Of a stretch of DNA of 64,000 nucleotides, positions 46,401 to 58,100 are shown piece by piece. The notes beneath the pieces were generated by a model. That model was not told the DNA's origin and made no database searches. It was given only the letters and a program-made list of their open reading frames with translations. Position 1 is the first letter of the stretch. Each line of letters starts with the position of its first letter. The stretch comes from Clostridium cibarium. GTDB lineage: Bacteria > Bacillota > Clostridia > Clostridiales > Clostridiaceae. The DNA lies in NCBI RefSeq assembly GCF_014836335.1, contig NZ_JACSRA010000012.1, forward strand, positions 1 through 64,000. Direction: 5' to 3'. Made by a program: the position numbers and the translations under genes.

Positions 46401-49400
46401 AATCAACCTTATTCATCAAGCTACTTTGAGTTAGTAAAATATTTGCGTTACTATCTATTAACATGTTATTTATTCTATCGGATGGTAGTTCAGTATCTAT
46501 TGGTAAATATGCCCCACCAGCTTTAAGTATAGCTATTATACCTATTATCATCTCCATAGATCTATCTATCATTATTCCTACTATAGTTTCAGGAATAACT
46601 CCCTTTTCTCTTAATGTTATAGCTAGAGCATTACTTTTCTCATTTAATTCCTTATAACTTAATTCCTTATCATCGAATACTAAAGCAATATTATTAGGAG
46701 TTCTTTCTACTTGTTCTTGAAATAATTCTTGTATTGTTTTATTGCTTGGATAATCTACTTTGGTATTATTAAATTCATTAAGAATTATATTTTTGTCTTC
46801 AGGTGTTACTATGTCAACATTTGAAACTAATTGATCAATGTTATTTGTAATTTCTTTAAATATTTTAGCTAATTGATTTGTAATTTTTTCTATTAAGTAA
46901 GTTGTATAAACATTCTCATTGTACATTACTTTCAACTTTAAACTATCTTCCAAAACAAAGGATAAATTAAAGTCATAATTTGTTTCTTCTCTTCCTTGGA
47001 TAAAATCAATCTTTATACCATTATTGCAATTATCTAATTCATTAAATGGGAAATTTTCAAAAACAGTTAAATTTTGAATTAAATTTTGTTTTAATTCACT
47101 TTGGTCTTGAATTTCAGCTAAAGATAAATATTCAAAGTTTCTGCTCTGATTTGCTTTTTCATAAACTTCTTTAAGCATTTCTTTTACTGTTATTTTTCCA
47201 TTGTCAGTTATCCTTACAGGGACTGCATTTATGAATATACCTACCATTTCTTCTATCCCATTTATTTCTGGTGGTCTACCTGAAACTACAGAACCAAAAA
47301 CAACATCATCAGTTCTATTATATCTTTGTAGAAGAATTCCCCATGCTAACTGGCATATTGAATTTAGAGTTACTCCACATTGACTAGATATTCCCTCTAA
47401 TTTTCTTGTAACCTCTTTACCAAAATCCCACATTAAGTTTTTTTGTTTATATTTAGTGCTTTTTGACTTTGTTTTAGGCAACTCAACAATTTGATTATAT
47501 CCATCTAAATAGTTTTTCCAGTATGCAAGTCCATCCTCTTTTCTTTGTTTATACAGCCATTTGATATATTCATGAAAATTAATATTATTTTCTATATTAA
47601 GTTTTTCTCCTCGTTCTATATCTTCATAAAACTTAAACAAATCTCCTATAAGAATATTAGTTGACCATCCATCAATTATTATGTGATGGATAGTGAATAT
47701 AAGTCTACTAGAGTTATCATCCATCTTAATTATGCTTAATTTAAATAATATGTCTTTGCTTAAATCGAAACCTTTCTTTACTAATTCAGTGCTAAATACT
47801 GAATAATCTTTTTCTTTATTACAGCTTTTAGTAAAGTCTTCATAATATATTTTGAAATTTCTATTCTCTAAAACTACTTGAGAAGGATGTTTAGAATTAC
47901 TATAAATGATAGTCTTTAAGATATCATATTTTTTAGCTAACATATTATATGCTTTATTTAAGGATTCAATTTTTAGATTTCCTTTAATATTAAGTTCTAA
48001 TTGTATAACATAAGCTGTAGTTTCTTTATTTTGCATATACGTAAATAGCATTCCTTGCTGCATAGGTGTTAATTTGTTTATCTTGCTTATATTAATATCT
48101 TTATCTATATTATTTTTTATAAATTGCTTTAATTCTTCTACATCTTCTAGAGAATATTCATTTATTCCATAGTCTGTAGGTGTAAGTTCTGCTTCTTTTC
48201 TAGTGGAGCAGTGTTCTATTATTCCATAAATATTTTTATTAAATATTTCAACAAATTTTTCAATTTCATCTTCTTTATATTCTAATTTACAGAAGTCAAT
48301 ATTAAATTTTAAATTTCCTTCTTGAATTAGCGAGTTTATTTGAATGCTATCTTTTAACTCGAAATTATTACTAATATCACTGCCCGTAGATAGATTTGAA
48401 TAAGTAAATAACTCGTTATTAGAATTTGAATCTATCTGCCCTAAATAATTAAAGCTAATATCTGTTTCTATTGTCATATCTCTATTTTTTCTATTTTTAC
48501 TACTAGTTAAATATTTTAATATTCCATAACCAATACCCTTATTTGGTATTTTCCTTAAAACTTCTTTATTTCGTTTAATGATTGTACTAATATCATTATC
48601 ACTCATATCAAGTATAACTGGGTAACAACTAGTAAACCAACCTACTGTTCTAGTTATATCAACATCATTTATTATGTCTTCTCGACCATGGCCTTCTAAG
48701 GTTATAGCTGCATTTTTTGCACCACACCAATCTTTAATAGTAATTCCAAGGGCAGATAATAAAATATCGTTAATCTCAGTATTATAAGCCCTATTTGTTT
48801 CCATAACTAGTTTTTGTGTAGCTTCTTTATCTATTATAATATTTTTAGAAATCATGTCCTTAATTAATATTTTATCTGCTTTATTAAACTTAGGAAGTTC
48901 ATCCAAGTGTGTATCAGCTAAATTGCTCCAATAATCTAATTCATTTAACAAAGCGTTACCATTTGCATACTCAATTTGTTTTTCTGTCCACTCTTTAAAT
49001 GAGGTAGTCTTTTTAGGAAATTTTATTTCTTTCCCTTGTAATAATGATTTATAACCGTTATAAAAATCTTCAAGAATTATTCTCCAAGATACTCCATCTA
49101 CAACTATATGATGAATTACAAAAAGTAAATAATCCCCTTTGTTAGTTGAAAATAATCCAACATTCATTAATGGACCATGTTCTAGATCTATTGATTCTTT
49201 TAATAATTGTCCTTCTTTGGCTATCTGCTCTTTAAAGTTATCTTCATGAGATAAATCAAAAAATTTAAAGTTAAATAAGTTTTCATCTATTTTTTTATTA
49301 TATAAACTTATTTCTTCTCCATAATTTAGATTTATTCTTAGTGCATCATGATGAATTACTATTTCCTTTAAAAGCAATTTTACCTTATCTATTTCAAGTT

Positions 49401-52008
49401 TTTCTTTGCAGTAAATTAGTGTAGATTGATTAAAGTGTTTCATTACTTCTTTATCTTCTTGTAAGAATTTTTTCATTACCGGAGTAAGCATAGATATTCC
49501 AACAACTTCATCTTGAGATATTTGTATTTCTTCTGTTTTTGCATACTTAGATATTTTTTCAATAGTCTGATGGTCAAGAATATCTTTTATATCCACTTTT
49601 AGTCCTAAATTTTTAAGCCTTGATACGATTTGTATAGACTTTATAGAATCTCCTCCAAAATCATAAAAGTTATCTTTAATACCTATCTTTTCTGCTCCTA
49701 ATACTTCACTCCATACAAGAGCCATTTTTTTCTCTACATCATTACTTGGTGCAACGTACTTATTAGTTTTTTCATTTAAATTAGGTTCAGGTAAAAGTTT
49801 TTTATCAACCTTTCCATTATTAGTAAGTGGTAAGGTTTCAAGTGTTAATATGTATGGAGGAATCATATATTCTGGTAAAGTCTTTTTTAGAAACTTTTTT
49901 ATTTCATCTTGACTTACTTTTCCAACTATATATCCACATAAATATTTTTCTTTATTTTTATCAAATCTAACTATGACAGCAGCTTCTTTAACTTGTTCAT
50001 GTTTTAAAATTTCTCTCTCTATTTCTCCTAGTTCTAACCTGAAACCACGTATCTTAATTTGATTATCAATTCTTCCTAAAAATTCTATATTTCCATCTGG
50101 TAGCCACTTTACTAGGTCTCCAGTTCTATAAATAATTTCATCTTTTATATAAGGATTTTGTACAAATTTTTCTTTTGTAAGCTCTTCTTTATTTAAATAT
50201 CCTCTTGCTACTCCATCTCCCCCTACACATAATTCACCTGGAACACCTACTGGTAAAAGTCTCAAGTTCTTATCCATTACATAAGTTGTTGAATTTGATA
50301 TAGGTTTCCCTATTGGTATTGGAATTTTTTTATCCCACATGTTTAAAGGGTCTATAGAAAAATAAGTAGAAAATGTAGTGTTTTCAGTTGGCCCATAACC
50401 ATTTATGATTATCGTAGACTTATTATTTATTCTTAATTTATTAACCTGATTACTATCTAAAGCATCTCCACCAATCATCAAGGACTTAATGTCATCGAAA
50501 GTACTAGCATCAACATTGCATATTTGATGAAATAATGCTGTAGACATAAACATAGTTGTTATATTGTTCTTTTGTATATATTGCTTAAGCATTTTAGGAT
50601 TTAAAATTAATTCTTTACTTTCAATATGCACTGTTAATCCATTTAAAAGTGCACCCCATATTTCAAAAGTTGAAGCATCAAATGCAATAGATCCTGTTTG
50701 AAGTATTTTATCATCAAGTTTTAAATCTATATAATTTTGATTTTTAACTAGTCTTACTACGCTTTTATTTTCTACACATACTCCTTTAGGATTTCCGGTA
50801 GAACCTGATGTATAGATAATATATATTAAATCATCAGAATTAATATTACCTGTAGAAATATTTTCTGTAGGTTGATTTAATAAATCATAACTTTCAAAAT
50901 CTAATATTATAGGAGTTATTTCTTTAAAATCAAATTTGTTTAGTGTTTCTCTTCTTCCTATAATAAGATTGCTACCACAATCTTCAATCATATATTGAAC
51001 TCTTGATTGAGGATAATCTTCATTAATTGGTACATAGGCAGCACCATTTTTAATAATAGCAATTATAGCTATAATTGTTTCCATACTCTTATCACATAAT
51101 ACTGGTATCAAACTTCCCTTAGTTACTCCATTATCTGCTAGTAAATGCGCTAACTGATTAGATTTATTATTTAACTCCTCATATGTTAAATTCTTTCCAT
51201 TAGATATTATAGCTATATTCTTAGAAAATTCCTTGACTGTGTTTTCAAACAACTCTTTTACTGACATATCTTTTGGGTAATCTACCTTTGTATCATTAAA
51301 TTTATTTATTATTATATTTTTCTCATCTTCATTAATAATCTCTACATCTCTTAATTTAACATCCATGTTAATTAATATGTTTCTTAAACATGATAAAAAT
51401 TGATTGAATAGATTTCTAACCAAAGTCTTATCATTAATATTGTAATGAATATTACATTTTGTTAAATTATTTTCTTTTGAAAAACAGAATATTAATGTTA
51501 AGCCTAATTCTTTCAAATCATCAACTTTATGAATATTGCTAAGAGCACAGCCTACGTCAGTTATATCGATTATATTTTCTTTTTCTAAACTATGTATAAT
51601 ATTGTCAATAGGACAATTTTCTCTTTTATAAGATTCAATTACTATGTTTTTTGTATTTACCACCAGTTGCTTAAAACTTATATTGTCATCTATTTCCATA
51701 GGAAAGATTACAGCATTTTTATTTTCTTCCTTTTTATATGTTGGAGATACGATACATACTTTGTTAGTATTATATTTACTGATAAGTATTCCTAAGATCG
51801 TTACTAGAAAAACATATAATGGCAATTCAGAATTATTAGATATTTTATTTAATCTAACAGATAGATCTTCAGGAATTATAAAAGATTCTGTTTGGTATTC
51901 ATTATTTATATGATTATTCTTTTTTATATTAAAGCTAGTAATCTCATCATAATCTTTTAAAAGGTTAGTCCAATATTTCATTTCTTTTTTATTTATTAAT
52001 TCTCGCAT
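43420..52008 (-). CDS. NRPS: half-C - A - T - E / C - A - T - terminal C-like
   Basis: 2862-aa synthetase, second in the assembly order. Residues 1-235 are only the C-terminal half of a condensation domain (MKYWTNLLKDY onward, no HHxxxDG). Then come A4 (YTSGSTGNPKG, about 50790-50830), T4 (GGDS, about 49650), E (HHIVVDG about 49100; EGHGRED about 48690), C (HHIIIDG about 47680), A5 (YTSGTTGKPKG about 46300) and T5 (GGQS about 45150). A stretch of about 110 unassigned residues follows, then a C-like domain with NHCIFDG (about 44300). By eye the A4 specificity residues read D-A-F-F-M-G-G-T-F (Val/Ile-like) and A5 D-G-G-L-T-A-E-I-C (closest to Tyr/aromatic codes). There is no thioesterase. ATG 52008 follows GGGGGA. 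Confidence 0.92.
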   Translation of the reverse strand: MRELINKKEMKYWTNLLKDYDEITSFNIKKNNHINNEYQTESFIIPEDLSVRLNKISNNSELPLYVFLVTILGILISKYNTNKVCIVSPTYKKEENKNAVIFPMEIDDNISFKQLVVNTKNIVIESYKRENCPIDNIIHSLEKENIIDITDVGCALSNIHKVDDLKELGLTLIFCFSKENNLTKCNIHYNINDKTLVRNLFNQFLSCLRNILINMDVKLRDVEIINEDEKNIIINKFNDTKVDYPKDMSVKELFENTVKEFSKNIAIISNGKNLTYEELNNKSNQLAHLLADNGVTKGSLIPVLCDKSMETIIAIIAIIKNGAAYVPINEDYPQSRVQYMIEDCGSNLIIGRRETLNKFDFKEITPIILDFESYDLLNQPTENISTGNINSDDLIYIIYTSGSTGNPKGVCVENKSVVRLVKNQNYIDLKLDDKILQTGSIAFDASTFEIWGALLNGLTVHIESKELILNPKMLKQYIQKNNITTMFMSTALFHQICNVDASTFDDIKSLMIGGDALDSNQVNKLRINNKSTIIINGYGPTENTTFSTYFSIDPLNMWDKKIPIPIGKPISNSTTYVMDKNLRLLPVGVPGELCVGGDGVARGYLNKEELTKEKFVQNPYIKDEIIYRTGDLVKWLPDGNIEFLGRIDNQIKIRGFRLELGEIEREILKHEQVKEAAVIVRFDKNKEKYLCGYIVGKVSQDEIKKFLKKTLPEYMIPPYILTLETLPLTNNGKVDKKLLPEPNLNEKTNKYVAPSNDVEKKMALVWSEVLGAEKIGIKDNFYDFGGDSIKSIQIVSRLKNLGLKVDIKDILDHQTIEKISKYAKTEEIQISQDEVVGISMLTPVMKKFLQEDKEVMKHFNQSTLIYCKEKLEIDKVKLLLKEIVIHHDALRINLNYGEEISLYNKKIDENLFNFKFFDLSHEDNFKEQIAKEGQLLKESIDLEHGPLMNVGLFSTNKGDYLLFVIHHIVVDGVSWRIILEDFYNGYKSLLQGKEIKFPKKTTSFKEWTEKQIEYANGNALLNELDYWSNLADTHLDELPKFNKADKILIKDMISKNIIIDKEATQKLVMETNRAYNTEINDILLSALGITIKDWCGAKNAAITLEGHGREDIINDVDITRTVGWFTSCYPVILDMSDNDISTIIKRNKEVLRKIPNKGIGYGILKYLTSSKNRKNRDMTIETDISFNYLGQIDSNSNNELFTYSNLSTGSDISNNFELKDSIQINSLIQEGNLKFNIDFCKLEYKEDEIEKFVEIFNKNIYGIIEHCSTRKEAELTPTDYGINEYSLEDVEELKQFIKNNIDKDINISKINKLTPMQQGMLFTYMQNKETTAYVIQLELNIKGNLKIESLNKAYNMLAKKYDILKTIIYSNSKHPSQVVLENRNFKIYYEDFTKSCNKEKDYSVFSTELVKKGFDLSKDILFKLSIIKMDDNSSRLIFTIHHIIIDGWSTNILIGDLFKFYEDIERGEKLNIENNINFHEYIKWLYKQRKEDGLAYWKNYLDGYNQIVELPKTKSKSTKYKQKNLMWDFGKEVTRKLEGISSQCGVTLNSICQLAWGILLQRYNRTDDVVFGSVVSGRPPEINGIEEMVGIFINAVPVRITDNGKITVKEMLKEVYEKANQSRNFEYLSLAEIQDQSELKQNLIQNLTVFENFPFNELDNCNNGIKIDFIQGREETNYDFNLSFVLEDSLKLKVMYNENVYTTYLIEKITNQLAKIFKEITNNIDQLVSNVDIVTPEDKNIILNEFNNTKVDYPSNKTIQELFQEQVERTPNNIALVFDDKELSYKELNEKSNALAITLREKGVIPETIVGIMIDRSMEMIIGIIAILKAGGAYLPIDTELPSDRINNMLIDSNANILLTQSSLMNKVDFEGEIIDITKESAYSNDCRNIKNITKSNNLAYVIYTSGTTGKPKGTLIEHRSILNTLLWRCSYHNFNKNDAVLQIMAYCFDGSVGDIFTALISGAKLILISKNNLLNVKYLKEIMLKEKVTSLLISPAFYGTLLGTGLEGITALKKVTVAGESLQKKVLKEHFNRFPDIKLVNEYGPTENSICATVYKINSASENVSIGKPINNTRIYILGKNGQVQPIGAPGELCISGSGLARGYLNNEKITNERFVDNLYEPGERMYRTGDLARWLPDGNIEFLGRIDHQVKIRGFRIELEEIESNLLKMDGITQSVATVIEEENNKYICAYFVSNKDYNPKKLREYLKNRIPSYMMPTYFVRIDKISLTVNGKVDKKNLPMPQEENGIRAKYQPPTTNTEKEIVEVWEKALEINKIGLHDNFFDIGGQSLKAINIVSQLKNLDYDININDLFTNQTVFELACTLEQRDKDKAININNNIEVEKLLMETFGIESKLETKILNNKQLSILYVNNLESNSCKEILKLLSSSVTNDIFPNYILDGSKENEFLISKNQDYKLLLCNLVDKFKSSFSNVETEKCELTAIQRLNITTTISTPSLCAIGFDNYIDIDVLKKAIIYTIRTFDNLRSILSKEGDHIFWRKIVNDECINNLFIPYIDLSEEDVNKQDAIVKDLFYESFTQEYDYNNVLYRILIIKKNLKDYIVYIPINHCIFDGTSNLILQSTIKEYYNKLINCQEINLKKVKPYSEYSKQITKGPVNSTEEEIINTYKLESYCSYSKEIEEKLSEVSKRCGFVKAKLPIPKDYQDIFKNNSWEIACKIIQEFFMHYINATKIPLQVISYGRLYEDKKFNDVFGECIDRIPIIIDKEQINTITYKYCENLLEYASKHNINFLTLLNDYKLSNEYKKIGELLNTFSDDRENYNIILNFLGNMDIDHVETKNYISDLMQNFNTNKINRNTIGFTINYSSDYLYLTCFTFLFEESERIQEFLQNSLDHILKNEY

Positions 52009-52068
52009 AAAAATCCCCCATAGTTTTTTTATTGAATAACAAAAAGTTTTGATATATTGCTAGGTTAC

Positions 52069-52101
52069 AAAAAGGAGAGCAAATGAATTACTCGCCTTTT
52101 T
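52069..52101 (-). terminator. Hairpin between the two NRPS genes
   Basis: AAAAAGGAGAG (52069-52079) pairs with CTCGCCTTTTT (52091-52101), one mismatch, with a T5 tail on the minus strand. It lies in the 114-bp gap and could reduce expression of the second synthetase. Confidence 0.55.
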
Positions 52102-52122
52102 ATAATCTGAGCAAAGCTTTAA

Positions 52123-55100
52123 CTAAAAATTAAACGAAAAGTCTTCTATATTTTTATCATTATTGTCTGATATGTTTTCTTCAATTAATTTAATATCTTT
52201 TAATAAAACTTTCGGTTCTTCAAGTACCCTTTCAATAATATTTTTGTAATTATTTAATAACTCTTCTATTGTATCTGCCTTAAATGAAGAGGAATCATAA
52301 ACACATTCTATTGTTAGTCCATCACAATTCTCAGCTACAATTATTGTTAACTCATTTTTAGAGGCAGTTGCTTTTAATTCAAGTGTTTGTAACTTAGTAC
52401 CATCAAGACAAATAGATGAAAAATCATCATATTGATAAGAGAAAATCACATCAAATATATTATTATCCTTCATTAAACCTTGTTTCATAAGTTCTTGTAA
52501 CATAAATTCTATTTGATAATCTTGGTTTTCAAATACTTGCAACGAATTCAATTTCACTTCATTTAATAATTTTTCAAAAGATACTTCATCCTCTACTGTA
52601 CATTTAATTGGTAATGTATTTACAAACATTCCAACTATATTGTTCAAATCTAAATTATTTCTTCCAGATACAGGTGTTCCAATTACTATATTTTTCTGTA
52701 AGGTATATTTATTTAGTAATATATTTAGAGTAGCAAGCATAAATATATACTTACTTAGTTGCTTTTCCTTTGAATATTCATCTATTTTTAGTAATGTATC
52801 TTTATGAATTTTAATGTCAAGACTTCTTCCTTCGAAAGAATATTTATCTTCATTTATATAATCTTTTGGCAAATCTAGTTTTTCAAGATCATCACTTAAA
52901 TATTTAAGCCAAAATTCTTTTTGTTTCTTCATTTGTCCTGTTTTAATTAAATTATTTTGCCATTCCGAAAAATCTTTATATTGTAATTTTACTGGTTCTA
53001 ATTTTTTACCTTCATATAGATTAATAAATTCTTCAATTATAATTTTCATAGAAACACCATCTGTTATAATGTGATGCATATCAATAAACAAGATACTATT
53101 ATTTTTTAATTCTATTAAATCAACTCTAATTAAAGGTGCTTTATCTAAATAAAATGGAATAATATGTTTTTGTATTAATTCTGCTATTTCCTCTTGATTT
53201 TCTTCATCAATATCATCATATTTGAAATGTTGGATTTTGAAATTAATAGTTTCTTCAATTTCTTGGATAAATAATCCATTTAAAACGCTAAATTTCGTTC
53301 TTAGACTTTCATGTCTAGCTATTATTTCATTAAATACATTTTGAAGTTTATTTATATCTAGCTTTCCATTAAACAAATATGCTCCTGGGACATTATAATT
53401 TGTACTATCTACATTTAATTGATTTATTGCATACATCCTCTTTTGTGCTGAGGATAATTCATAATAATCTTTCTGTGGTGCAACTTCAATCTTTTTATCA
53501 TAATAACTTTTCTCATCTAATCCTAATGTATCTATCTCTTTTACAGAAATCATTAAACTCTTCACATACGCTGCCATCTCTTCTACAGTTGCTTTTTCAA
53601 ATATATCTTCTATCTTTATTTTCACGTTGAATGTATTTAATATCTTCAATAATACATTTGTTGCCTTTAATGAATGTCCTCCCAATTCGAAGAAGTTATC
53701 AGTTATTCCAGGTTTCTCTACTCCTAATACTTCACTCCAAATATCTACTAGTTTTTCTTCTATCTCATCTCTAGGTGGAATATATTTAGAGGTTACTTGA
53801 GAATGATTAGGAACAGGCAATAGTTTTCTATCTATTTTTCCGTTTCCAGTAATCGGCATACTGTCAAGTTCAATAATATATGTTGGTATCATATAACTTG
53901 GTAAAGTATTTTTTAGGAATTCTTTTATTTCAGCCTGAGTTACACTTCCGACTATATATCCACATAGATACTTGTCTTCATTTTTATCTAGCCTATCTAT
54001 TACAACAGCTTCTTTAACTTTTTCATGTTTTAAAATTTCTCTCTCTATTTCTCCTAGTTCTATTCTAAAACCACGTATTTTTACCTGATAATCAATTCTT
54101 CCTAAAAACTCTATGTTACCATCTGGTAACCATCTTACTAAGTCTCCTGTTCTATAAATCTTTTCACTTTTTACATATGGATTTTCAACAAACTTTTCCC
54201 TTGTAAGATCTTCTCTATTAAGATATCCCCTTGCTAATCCATCTCCTCCAACACATAGTTCTCCTGGAACCCCTGGTGGCAATAATCTTAAGTTTTTATC
54301 CATTACATATGCTGTTGAATTTGATATAGGTTTACCTATTGGGATTGTAGTATTTTCAACCCATATGTCATGTTGGTTTAATAAGAAAGATGTTGAATAT
54401 GTTGTATTTTCTGTTGGTCCGTACAAGTTGATAAATAATGTAGAGTTATTATGTTCTCTAAATTTATTGAATTGGTTAGTATCTAAAGCTTCTCCACCTA
54501 CTAACAAATACTTAAGATTATCAAAAGTACTTACGTCAATATTGCATAATTGATGAAATAATGCTGTTGTCATAAACATTATTGAAATACTATTTTCTTT
54601 CAAATATTCTTTCAATCTTTTTTGATTTAAAATTAAATCTTTTTCTGCAACATATAGTGTTAATCCATTTATAAGGGATCCCCATATCTCAAAAGTTGAG
54701 GCATCAAAAGCAATTGAACCTGTTTGAAGTATTTTATCATTGTAATCTAGTTCCATATAATCTTGATTTCTAACTAATCTAATTATATTTTTATTGCCTA
54801 CACATACGCCCTTAGGATTTCCAGTAGAACCTGAAGTATAAATGATATATGCTAAATCATCAGGTCCATTTGTATCCTCTAGATTTTCTTTTCCTTTATT
54901 GTCAAATTCCTTTGAACCTATCTCCATAATCCTTATATTTAAATTTTCTAAGTTAAGCTTATCAATTTGATGTCTTTTTGCTAGCATTATTTTGCTTCCG
55001 CTATCTTCAATCATGTACCTTATTCTTAGTTCTGGATATTCTTCATCAATAGGTAAATATGCACCTCCAGCTTTTATTATAGCTAGCATTGAAACAATAG

Positions 55101-58100
55101 TTTCCATACTTTTATCGCATATTACTGGGACAATGCTATTTTTCCCTACTCCCTTTTCTTTTAATGCATGTGCAACTTGATTTGACTTTTCATTAAGCTC
55201 TTTATAACTTATTTTTTGACCTCTTGATATAATAGCTATTTTGTCTGATGATTTTATTACCTGTTCTTCAAACAATTCTTTTATTGTTTTATTGCTTTCA
55301 TATTCTCTCTTAGTATCGTTGAAATCAGTTAATATCATTTTCTTTTGATCTTCATCTAATATTTCTATAGTAGATATTAATTGAGTAACATTTTCAGAAA
55401 TAAATTCAAATATAATCTTTAGCTGCTTAGTTATATTTGATATAACTTCATTTTCATATACACTTTCATTATACATAACTCTATATTTTAAATTTCCTTC
55501 TAGTATAAATGAAATATCCAAATCATAGCTTGTTTGTTCTCTTGTATGATATTCCTCGACTTTTATAGTAGATTTCTTATTTGACTTGTTACTTTCAGGA
55601 TAATTTTCAAATACTGTAATATGTTGAATAAGATTTTGTCTTAGTTCGCTTTGGTCTTGAATATCTGATAAAGCTATATATTGATATTTATTACTCATAT
55701 TAACTTCATTTTGTACTTGCTTTAACAAATCAGAAATTATTTCATTGTCTTTAGCATTTATTCTGATAGGGATAGTATTTAAAAATATACCTATTGATTC
55801 TTCTATTCCCTTAATCTCAGGAGGTCTTCCAGACATAACCATACCAAATACAACATCGTCGCTATTAGTATATTTCTGTAACAATAGCCCCCAAGCTGTT
55901 TGGCAAATTGTATTTAGAGTTACTCCATACTTATTAGATATTTCTTGTAATTTTCTTGTTGTATTAATATCTAGTTGTTCTATAAGTTCTCTATGGTTAT
56001 ATTCTTTATTTACTGCATTATCTTTTTTTGGTAACGAAGCAATTTGGTTATAGTCATTAAGATATTTTGCCCAATACTTAATGCCATCTTGTTTATCTTG
56101 CTTATATAACCATTTAATATATTCGCTATAGCTAGTGCTAATTTCATAATTTAATTTTTCACCATTTTCTAACCTTTCATAAGTGTCAAACAAATCATTT
56201 ATTAACATTGCATTTGACCAGCCATCAACTATTATATGGTGGATAGATATTATTAACCTATAATATTTTTCACCTAATTTAGCGACATTAAGTTTAAACA
56301 ATATATCTTTGTCCAAAGCAAATCCTTTTTCAAGCAACGCTTTTACATACTTCTTGCAAGCTTCTTCAGTATTAATTTCATGAGTAAGATCTTCATAATA
56401 AATTTCATTATCTCTATTGTCCAAAACAACTTGCGCCGAATGTCTGGAATTGCTGTATATTATGCTTCTTAGAATATCATGCCTGTGTAATAAATGCTCA
56501 TATGAAGTTTTTAAAATCTCCAAATCTAATTCTCCATGTATATTAAATTCTAATTGTAGTACATATGCATTGCTAGACTCGTTCTTTAAATAGGTGTATA
56601 GCATACCTTCTTGCATTGGAGATAATTTATTAATCTTACTTACAATTGCTTTATTGTCTATATTTGATTTAACAAAGGATTTTAACTCATCAACTTCTTC
56701 TAATGTATAGTCATTTATTCCATAATCTGTTGGTGTATATTCTACCTCTTCTTTTTGAGAACAATGATCTACTACCTTTACTAAATTTTCTTTAAATATT
56801 CTAATAAACTTATCAACTACTTCTTCGGAATATTCTAATTTATTAAAATCTATACTTATAGTTAATTGATCATCTTGTATAAGTGAATTTATTTGAATAC
56901 TACTAATAGCTTCAAATTCAGTACTTTCATCACGGCCTCCTCTTAAGTTAGTAAGTTTAAATATTGAATTATTTTTATCTTCATTAAATTGACCTAAATA
57001 GTTAAAACTTATTTCAGTTTTTATATCAAGTTTTTCAATATCTACAGCATCATTTTGTGTTAGATATCTTAGTATTCCATAGCCTATACCTTTATTAGGA
57101 ATTTTTCTTAAAATCTCTTTATTTCTTTTTATATTTAAACCTATATCACTGTCACTAGTATCCAAAACTACTGGGTAGCAGCTTGTAAACCATCCAATTG
57201 TTCTGTTTATATCCACATTTTCAATTATATTTTCTCTTCCATGACCTTCTAACATTACCGCTACTTTATCATTTCCGCTCCACTTTTTAGTGACAATTCC
57301 TAATATTGACAATAAGATGTCGTTTATTTCTGTGTTATATGCCCTATTAGTATCCTTTAGTAGTTTATTTGTTATTTCTTTATTGAAAGTAAAAGTTTTT
57401 GATTGCATATCTTTAAACAACAAATTCTTAACCACATTATACTTTGGCATTTTTCCTAAAGGCTCTTGTGGGACAATATTATTCCAGTATTCTAACTCGG
57501 CTAGAATTTTTGGACTTTGTGCATATTCAACTTGCTTTTTAGCCCATTCCTTAAATGAAGTTGTTTTTGGAGGTAGTTTAATTTCTTGTCCATTTTGTAA
57601 TGCACTATAGCCATTATAGAAATCTTCGAATAAAATTCTCCAAGACATTCCATCAATAACAAGATGATGTATTACAAAAAGCAAATAATCTCCTTTTTGT
57701 GTTTTAAATAACCCTAGTTTTACTAGTGGGCCACTTTCAGTGTTCATGGATTCCTGAATCTTTTGACCTTCTATTTCAATGGAAGCTTTAAAATCCGAAA
57801 TTTCTCTTAAATCATATTTTGCAAAATCAAATAATTTCTCTTCAATTCCTCGATTATACATCTTAACTGTATCAGTATATTTTAAAACGCTCCTTAGTAT
57901 ATCGTGATGGCTTACAATAGCTTTCATTACTTTTTGAACTTTATCATCATCAAATCCCTCATAACTATGAATTATCATAGACTGATTAAAATGAGTATAG
58001 ACATTCTTTTTAATACCTATAAACTTTTTCATAATAGGGGTCAATTCAATTTCTCCTTTTACCTCTCCTTGAGAAAACTCTAACATATCCTTTTTAACAT

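Noticed and set aside
52069..52101. End of the NRPS operon at the inter-NRPS hairpin
   Set aside because: The first synthetase ends in a C domain that needs the A domain of the second, so the genes work together; the stem is short and mismatched and is taken as partial attenuation at most.
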